From NCBI GenBank assembly GCA_947446835.1, contig CANFHS010000069.1, forward strand, positions 1 to 10,568: a stretch of DNA of 10,568 nt. Reading direction: 5' to 3'. Below are positions 7,201 to 10,568 of this stretch, piece by piece (within the stretch, counting starts at the first letter, position 1; each line of letters starts with the position of its first letter). The notes below the pieces were generated by a model that did not search any database, was not told where the DNA came from, and was given only the letters and a program-made list of their open reading frames with translations. The translations under genes were made by a program, and so were the position numbers. This DNA comes from Bacteriovoracaceae bacterium (GTDB taxonomy: Bacteria > Bdellovibrionota > UBA1018).

Positions 7201-8274
7201 ACGGGGCGGAAGGGAGCCCTTGCCGGGCACGCCCTTGGAGGCGCGCAGGAACGGCCTGGCCTGGAAGAGCGCCTGCTGGACGCTGGCCTTCGAGAACACG
7301 GCCAGCACTCCTGCGCCGATTTCCTTGGCGTCGACCTGCACGAAGGTCAGCCACTCGTCATCTTGGGCGCCAAAGGCGCAGCGGATGGCTTCCTTGATGT
7401 TGCCGGGTTTGCCCGAAGAGTCGTGGGGCTGGAATTCCAGGTAGCCTGCCTTGGTGAGCGACGTCCAGAGCTCGGGCGTGAGCTTGGGGTTCCACACCAG
7501 ACCGGTCCAGAGGCTCGCGCGGCGGCGCGACTCGTAGCCCAGGTTGGCGTGCACTTCCAGGTCATGTGCCAGCAGCAGCAGGATGGCGTCGGCACCGGTG
7601 TTGAAGAAAACGCCGACGCCTTGGCTCAGGGGGTCCTTGCCCGCCAGCGCCATGGAGCGATCGCGGATGCGGATGGTGGGAAGCGGCTTGCCCGACTGAT
7701 CCAGTGAGCGCCGCTTGGCCGGCCGGATTTCCGGCGGCGTGGCGGGCCCCGCGGCTTCGGAGGGTTCGTTGCTCAGGACAACCGCATCAGTGGATTCTTC
7801 TGCGACTGGCGCGGCTGGAGCTTCTTCGTTCAGGTCGATCACCGCGACGACCGGTGTTTCATCGAGCGACAGCTCGGTCAGGCCGGAGCCCGCCGGAGCC
7901 ATGCGGGTCTCGTCGAGAGCGGGAGCGGAGTCCCGTTCGGGGCGAAGCTCCAGCTCCGGCGCTGCACCCGACGGCGAAAGCTCCAGGGCGGGAACCTCCA
8001 GAGAGGGCGCCTCTTCGGGTGCATCCTGGGGTTCGGGCGCGTCCTGGGGGATGCCCAGAGGCATATCGAGCGAAATGCTGGGAGCCTTGGCCGGGGCCTC
8101 CACAGGAGGGATGGGAGGGGGCGGGACGGCTGCGGGCGCCTGCTGGGGGAAGATCTTTTTCCGGTCCAACAAACGGCTGACGCTCGGCATGTCGGGCGAG
8201 TCATGGTCCTCGGAATCCAAGGTGAATTTTTTATCCTTAGGTTTCGATGACTTGTCGTCGTTTTGGTCGGTCAT
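7189..8274 (-). CDS. Hypothetical protein: acidic Pro/Ala-rich disordered region plus C-terminal globular domain
   Basis: I do not recognise this protein. From ATG at 8274 it has 361 residues and no signal peptide or membrane segment. Residues 1-40 are charged (Lys/Asp-rich). Residues about 45-190 are Pro/Ala/Glu-rich low complexity with loosely repeated pieces such as 'LDET' (120-123 and 137-140) and 'LEVPALEL', strongly acidic and probably disordered. Residues about 196-345 look folded, with alternating hydrophobic strands and helices: 'ADAILLLLAHDLEVHANLGY', then 'SLWTGLVWNP', 'EWLTFVQVD' and 'GAGVLAVFS', ending in 'ALFQARPFLRA'. That pattern loosely recalls a GAF-type sensor fold, but this is only an impression. 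The frame extends upstream to 8385, but GGGAGGAG sits 6 nt before ATG 8274 and decides the start. Codons are G/C-ending like the neighbours. It stands alone, convergent to tsaE and divergent from the Rrf2 operon, so context gives no role. Confidence 0.75.
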   Translation of the reverse strand: MTDQNDDKSSKPKDKKFTLDSEDHDSPDMPSVSRLLDRKKIFPQQAPAAVPPPPIPPVEAPAKAPSISLDMPLGIPQDAPEPQDAPEEAPSLEVPALELSPSGAAPELELRPERDSAPALDETRMAPAGSGLTELSLDETPVVAVIDLNEEAPAAPVAEESTDAVVLSNEPSEAAGPATPPEIRPAKRRSLDQSGKPLPTIRIRDRSMALAGKDPLSQGVGVFFNTGADAILLLLAHDLEVHANLGYESRRRASLWTGLVWNPKLTPELWTSLTKAGYLEFQPHDSSGKPGNIKEAIRCAFGAQDDEWLTFVQVDAKEIGAGVLAVFSKASVQQALFQARPFLRASKGVPGKGSLPPRRAA

Positions 8275-8280
8275 GTCCCA

Positions 8281-8288
8281 CTCCTCCC
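8281..8288 (-). promoter_or_regulatory. Strong ribosome binding site deciding the start of the minus-strand gene
   Basis: On the minus strand GGGAGGAG is followed by 6 nt (TGGGAC) and ATG at 8274. This near-ideal Shine-Dalgarno sequence shows that the 37 codons open upstream of it are not translated. Confidence 0.75.
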
Positions 8289-8387
8289 ACTCCCTGACGG
8301 TTCGGAAGAATCGCGAAGTTTCTGCAGTTTTCTGGAACAAATTCCGCCTAAAGGAGTAGCCTAATAGTGGTCTGCACGGATGCACCC

Positions 8388-8400
8388 GTCAGCAGCTGAC
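8388..8400. promoter_or_regulatory. Candidate operator palindrome GTCAGC-A-GCTGAC
   Basis: Two perfect 6-bp arms surround one central base. The site lies 22 bp upstream of the possible -35 box of the Rrf2 gene. The imperfect dyad CTG-C-ACGG / CCGT-CAG (8372-8392) overlaps its left edge. Position and symmetry suit a dimeric regulator, possibly the Rrf2 protein encoded next door. It does not match the E. coli IscR type 1 consensus that I know, and 6-bp arms can arise by chance. Confidence 0.35.
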
Positions 8401-8421
8401 CCAAATGATTCGGCTTAGTAG

Positions 8422-8448
8422 TTGACGCCCCTAATACACAATGATACG
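8422..8448 (+). promoter_or_regulatory. Possible promoter of the Rrf2-desulfurase-mnmA operon
   Basis: TTGACG (8422-8427) matches 5 of 6 bases of the sigma-70 -35 box. GATACG (8443-8448), 15 nt later, is a poor -10 match (3 of 6), and the spacing is short. A start near 8455 would give a leader of about 35 nt that includes the ribosome site. A weak -10 would fit a regulated promoter, but this is uncertain. Confidence 0.3.
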
Positions 8449-8474
8449 CCCCGCAAAAGGATCTGTGAGAGGGA

Positions 8475-8481
8475 AAGGGAG
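8475..8481 (+). promoter_or_regulatory. Ribosome binding site deciding the Rrf2 start
   Basis: AAGGGAG lies 9 nt before ATG 8491. It favours this ATG over the longer open frame from TTG 8422, and the protein then begins with the family-typical 'MRLTSKGRYA'. Confidence 0.65.
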
Positions 8482-8490
8482 AAAAAACAT

Positions 8491-9006
8491 ATGCGTTTGA
8501 CTTCAAAAGGACGGTACGCCGTCCGAGCAATCCTGGACCTGACCTTCAACTCGAACGGCCGCCCCGTGCGCCTTCAAGAGATTTCCGAGCGTCAGAAGAT
8601 TTCGCTTCATTACCTGGAACAGCTGTTCCGCCGCCTCCGCAAGGGCTCGGTGGTGAAGAGCGTTCGCGGTCCCGGCGGCGGCTATGTTCTGTCCCGCTCC
8701 ATGGACGAGATTTCGATCAAGGACGTGCTGGTCAGCGTCGGCGAAAACATCAACCCGGCGCGTGACCTGGTCGGCTCCACCGACATCAAGTCCGACACGG
8801 TCGAATTCATCCTGACCAAGTCCTACTTCGAAAACCTGGGCCTCATCATGCAGGAATACCTGACCACCACTTCGGTAGGTGACCTGATCCGCAAGGCTCG
8901 CGGCACTCAGGAACTGCCGAAAGCGGCGGGCTCGATGCTCGACGCCACCGGCTTCCAGATCCCGGCCTCGCAGTCGAATGTCGGCAAGGTCCGCGATCTT
9001 TCTTGA
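8491..9006 (+). CDS. Rrf2-family transcriptional regulator, IscR-like but without Fe-S cysteines
   Basis: This 171-residue protein belongs to the Rrf2 family of small winged-helix regulators. The first 67 residues follow E. coli IscR closely as I recall its sequence: 'MRLTSKGRYAV' at the start, 'ISLHYLEQLFRRLRK' as recognition helix region and 'SVRGPGGGYVL' as wing. The dimer helix and tail follow (about 70-171). IscR binds its [2Fe-2S] cluster through Cys92, Cys98, Cys104 and His107. The same ungapped positions here are Asp92, Asp98, Val104 and Ile107, and the whole protein contains no cysteine. It therefore either works without a cluster, as CymR of B. subtilis does, or senses through something else. 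It heads a desulfurase-mnmA operon, like cymR-yrvO-mnmA, so the likely role is control of sulfur transfer, with possible autoregulation at the upstream palindrome. The last 29 bp overlap the desulfurase gene. Confidence 0.93.
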   Translation: MRLTSKGRYAVRAILDLTFNSNGRPVRLQEISERQKISLHYLEQLFRRLRKGSVVKSVRGPGGGYVLSRSMDEISIKDVLVSVGENINPARDLVGSTDIKSDTVEFILTKSYFENLGLIMQEYLTTTSVGDLIRKARGTQELPKAAGSMLDATGFQIPASQSNVGKVRDLS

Positions 9007-10168
9007 TGCCAACGGCGGAGCGCCTTTGCGACCCGAGGTCGTCGAGGCGCTGCTCCCTCTCCTGAGGGATCCCTCAGGCGTCGTTCCCAATCCTTCCAGC
9101 TCCCACTCGAGCGGCCGAAACGCACGGCGGCATCTGGTGGAAGCCCGGCATAGGGTGGCCCGCTCCCTGGGCTCACGCGTGGACCCTTCGGAAGTGACGT
9201 TCACTTCCTCGGGCACCGAGGCCAATCACTGGGCGGTGCGTGGCGTGCTGGAGCCTTGGCTCGCACGGGGCGAACGCCCGCACTGGATCCTGAGTGCCGT
9301 CGAGCACGACTCGTTGCCCAGGCTCGTACCTTGGCTGGAGAGCCGGGGTGGCTCTGTGAGCGTGGCTCCGGTCGACGCCCACGGCCGCGTGGAGCTGCAG
9401 GCGCTGGAGGCGTTGATCCGCCCCGAGACCCGGCTGGTGAGCCTGATCTGGGTGAACAACGAGACTGGCGTGATCCAGGACCTGGAGAAAGCGGCCTCCC
9501 TGCTGCGCGGCCGGGGCATCGTGTTCCATGTGGATGGGGCGCAGGCCTGGGGCAAGCTTCCGGTGGACGCGCACGCCACGGGCGCGGACCTGCTGACCGT
9601 GTGCGGGCACAAGATCGGCGCCCTGGCCGGCAGCGCGGCCCTTTGGGTCCGCCCGGGCACCGTGCTTGAACCTCTTTTTGCGGGCAAGCAGGAGTCGGGC
9701 CGCCGGGGCGGTACCGAGAATCTGGTGGGCATCGTGGCGATGGGCGCGGCGGCTGCGGCCGTTGACCCCGTGGCCCTGGATGCCGAGTTGAGGCCGCTCC
9801 GGGACGCGCTCCAGGAGTTCTGCCTGAGGCACCTGCCCGGAGTGCGCGTCAACGGCGCGGGGGCTCCGCGCGTGGCCAACACGCTGAGCCTGAGCTTCCG
9901 GGGGCTTTCGGCCGACAGCGGCCTGCTCGTGCAGAGGCTCGACCTGGAAGGATACCAGCTCAGCGCGGGCGCGGCGTGCGCGAGCGGCCGCACGCAGGGT
10001 TCGCCGGTGCTGCACGCGATGGGCGTGCCCGAGGACGAGGCCCGCGCGGCGCTCCGGATTTCGCTGCCTCGGGGCATCGATGCGTTTGCGCTGGACGGAT
10101 TTCGCGACGTCCTGAAAAGTACGATTGAGCGTTTTTCGGGAACCCCCCTACGGAGTGCTGGAACATGA
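8978..10168 (+). CDS. Cysteine desulfurase (NifS/IscS-type, PLP-dependent)
   Basis: Cysteine desulfurases take sulfur from L-cysteine as an enzyme persulfide, releasing alanine. This 396-residue protein has the class V aminotransferase fold with the expected residues: 'SSGTEAN' (77-83), His110 stacking on PLP, 'NNETG' (160-164), 'HVDGAQA' with Asp186 and Gln189, the Schiff-base Lys212 in 'GHKIGA', 'GRRGGTENLVGI' (from 241) and the persulfide Cys334 in 'SAGAACASGRTQGSPVL'. Two motifs are unusual: the N-terminal 'DANGGAP' where most have DNNATTP or similar, and 'HKIGALAGSAAL' where the usual Gly-Pro-Lys-Gly after the lysine is lost. Start ATG 8978 overlaps the regulator by 29 bp without a strong ribosome site, implying coupling. 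The end overlaps mnmA (ATGA). Context suggests a sulfur donor for MnmA, as YrvO is in B. subtilis; with no iscU in the window, an Fe-S role cannot be judged. Confidence 0.93.
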   Translation: MSARSAIFLDANGGAPLRPEVVEALLPLLRDPSGVVPNPSSSHSSGRNARRHLVEARHRVARSLGSRVDPSEVTFTSSGTEANHWAVRGVLEPWLARGERPHWILSAVEHDSLPRLVPWLESRGGSVSVAPVDAHGRVELQALEALIRPETRLVSLIWVNNETGVIQDLEKAASLLRGRGIVFHVDGAQAWGKLPVDAHATGADLLTVCGHKIGALAGSAALWVRPGTVLEPLFAGKQESGRRGGTENLVGIVAMGAAAAAVDPVALDAELRPLRDALQEFCLRHLPGVRVNGAGAPRVANTLSLSFRGLSADSGLLVQRLDLEGYQLSAGAACASGRTQGSPVLHAMGVPEDEARAALRISLPRGIDAFALDGFRDVLKSTIERFSGTPLRSAGT

Positions 10169-10568
10169 AAGTGCTGGTGGGATTGAGCGGTGGCGCTGAC
10201 AGCTCGGTCGCGGCCGCGCTGCTGAGCAGCCAGGGTTATGACCTGATCGGGGCCCACATCCGGACCTGGGATCCGGAGCTGCACTCCTACGGCGTGGAGT
10301 TTTCGTCGCGCTGTTGCCAGCTGCGGAAGGTCGCTGAAGCCCGCGCGCTCTGTGATCGGCTGGACATGACCTATGTCGAGATCGACGGACGCGACATGTT
10401 CGAGGCCGAGGTCCTGGACGGGCTGGTCCATGACTCCCTGGTGCTGAAGACCCCGAACCCTTGCGTGAGCTGCAATTCCGGGGTCAAGATCCCGCTGCTG
10501 CTGGAGAAGGCCCAGGAGCTGGGCTGCGAGATGGTGGCCACCGGGCACTACGCCCAGATCATCCATGA
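10165..10568 (+). CDS. mnmA: tRNA-specific 2-thiouridylase MnmA, 5' part (3' end outside window)
   Basis: MnmA adds sulfur to C2 of uridine 34 in tRNAs for Lys, Glu and Gln, activating the base with ATP and taking sulfur as a persulfide. The first 134 residues are visible and open to the edge. The PP-loop 'LSGGADSS' (7-14) binds ATP; most MnmA proteins have V where this has A11. 'TPNPCVSCN' (96-104) carries the first catalytic cysteine, Cys103, equivalent to E. coli Cys102. 'ATGHYAQI' (125-132) is the next family motif. The second catalytic cysteine lies beyond the window. Start ATG overlaps the desulfurase stop by 4 bp (ATGA), with CGGAG 9 nt upstream. The pairing with a desulfurase fits direct sulfur handover. 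Truncation is caused by the window edge, not by mutation. Confidence 0.94.
   Translation, partial: MKVLVGLSGGADSSVAAALLSSQGYDLIGAHIRTWDPELHSYGVEFSSRCCQLRKVAEARALCDRLDMTYVEIDGRDMFEAEVLDGLVHDSLVLKTPNPCVSCNSGVKIPLLLEKAQELGCEMVATGHYAQIIH

Larger units (their letters stand above)
8275..8490. promoter_or_regulatory. Divergent intergenic region between the hypothetical gene and the Rrf2 operon
   Basis: These 216 bp separate two divergent genes and are visibly more A/T-rich than the coding DNA around them. They must hold the promoters for both directions unless transcription enters from outside. They contain a 13-bp palindrome (8388-8400), an overlapping imperfect dyad (8372-8392), a TTGACG hexamer (8422-8427) and a ribosome site on each flank. 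I find no convincing -35/-10 pair for the minus-strand gene and no small ORF or RNA gene. Confidence 0.6.

Noticed and set aside
7114..8359. Plus-strand open frames opposite the minus-strand hypothetical gene (7114-7707 and 7715-8359)
   Set aside because: Their translations are Ser/Arg/Gly-rich without motifs. The minus strand has one continuous 361-codon frame with a strong GGGAGGAG ribosome site and normal codon use.
8275..8385. N-terminal extension of the minus-strand gene upstream to 8385
   Set aside because: The strong ribosome site at 8281-8288 sits within this extension, and the extra residues look non-coding and Arg/Phe-rich.
8361..8436. Direct repeat CTAATA at 8361-8366 and 8431-8436
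   Set aside because: It is only 6 bp long and 70 bp apart in A/T-richer DNA, so it is easily chance and supports no repeat or attachment site.
8422..8490. N-terminal extension of the Rrf2 protein from TTG 8422
   Set aside because: Rrf2 proteins begin at the MRLTSKGRYA-type sequence, and a ribosome site precedes ATG 8491. The TTG is better read as part of a -35-like hexamer.
9226..10566. 446-codon minus-strand frame opposite the desulfurase and mnmA
   Set aside because: It is opposite two genes with intact catalytic motifs, is Ser/Arg/Pro-rich, and has no ribosome site or recognisable domain.
2..10568. Search for mobile elements, CRISPR arrays, tRNA genes or defence genes
   Set aside because: I saw no transposase or integrase motif, regularly spaced repeats, cloverleaf-like sequence or defence domain. 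The window is nearly filled by conserved housekeeping genes with uniform base composition.

Overview
The window is a dense, high-GC (about two-thirds G+C by eye) stretch of a bacterial chromosome, made up almost entirely of housekeeping genes. Genes are tightly packed with short gaps or 4-bp overlaps, and their third codon positions are strongly G/C. The order ftsH - cdaA - cdaR(ybbR) - glmM - pdxJ - nnr - tsaE resembles clusters known from Bdellovibrio, myxobacteria and other former deltaproteobacteria, so a high-GC Gram-negative of that broad kind is my best guess. No rRNA or species-specific marker is present to settle this.

Left part (2-7169, + strand): a probable single operon. It starts with the 3' part of the FtsH membrane protease. 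The cyclic-di-AMP module follows: CdaA (synthase), CdaR (its YbbR-domain partner) and GlmM (phosphoglucosamine mutase, the first committed step towards UDP-GlcNAc and peptidoglycan). Then come PdxJ (pyridoxine 5'-phosphate synthase), a fused NAD(P)HX epimerase/dehydratase, and TsaE (the ATPase for t6A tRNA modification). Coupling is tight: GTGA overlap glmM/pdxJ, a 6-nt gap cdaA/cdaR, and a 71-bp overlap nnr/tsaE if the ATG start is right.

Middle (7189-8274, - strand): one unrecognised gene, convergent with tsaE. It encodes a 361-residue protein with a long, acidic, Pro/Ala-rich and probably disordered first half and a compact C-terminal domain. It is the only gene without an assignable function. 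Between it and the next operon lies a 216-bp divergent intergenic region (8275-8490) holding a near-perfect 13-bp palindrome and a possible promoter.

Right part (8491-10568, + strand): a sulfur-transfer operon. It contains an IscR-like Rrf2-family regulator, a NifS/IscS-type cysteine desulfurase (29-bp overlap) and the start of MnmA, the tRNA 2-thiouridylase (ATGA overlap). The order matches the B. subtilis cymR-yrvO-mnmA arrangement. The desulfurase probably supplies sulfur for 2-thiouridine in tRNA, with the regulator controlling the operon and possibly itself.

The most notable observation is that this regulator has an IscR-like DNA-binding domain and IscR-like numbering but no cysteine at all, so it cannot bind an Fe-S cluster in the classical way. 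I see no mobile element, CRISPR array, RNA gene or defence system, and nothing that clearly amounts to a new multi-gene system.
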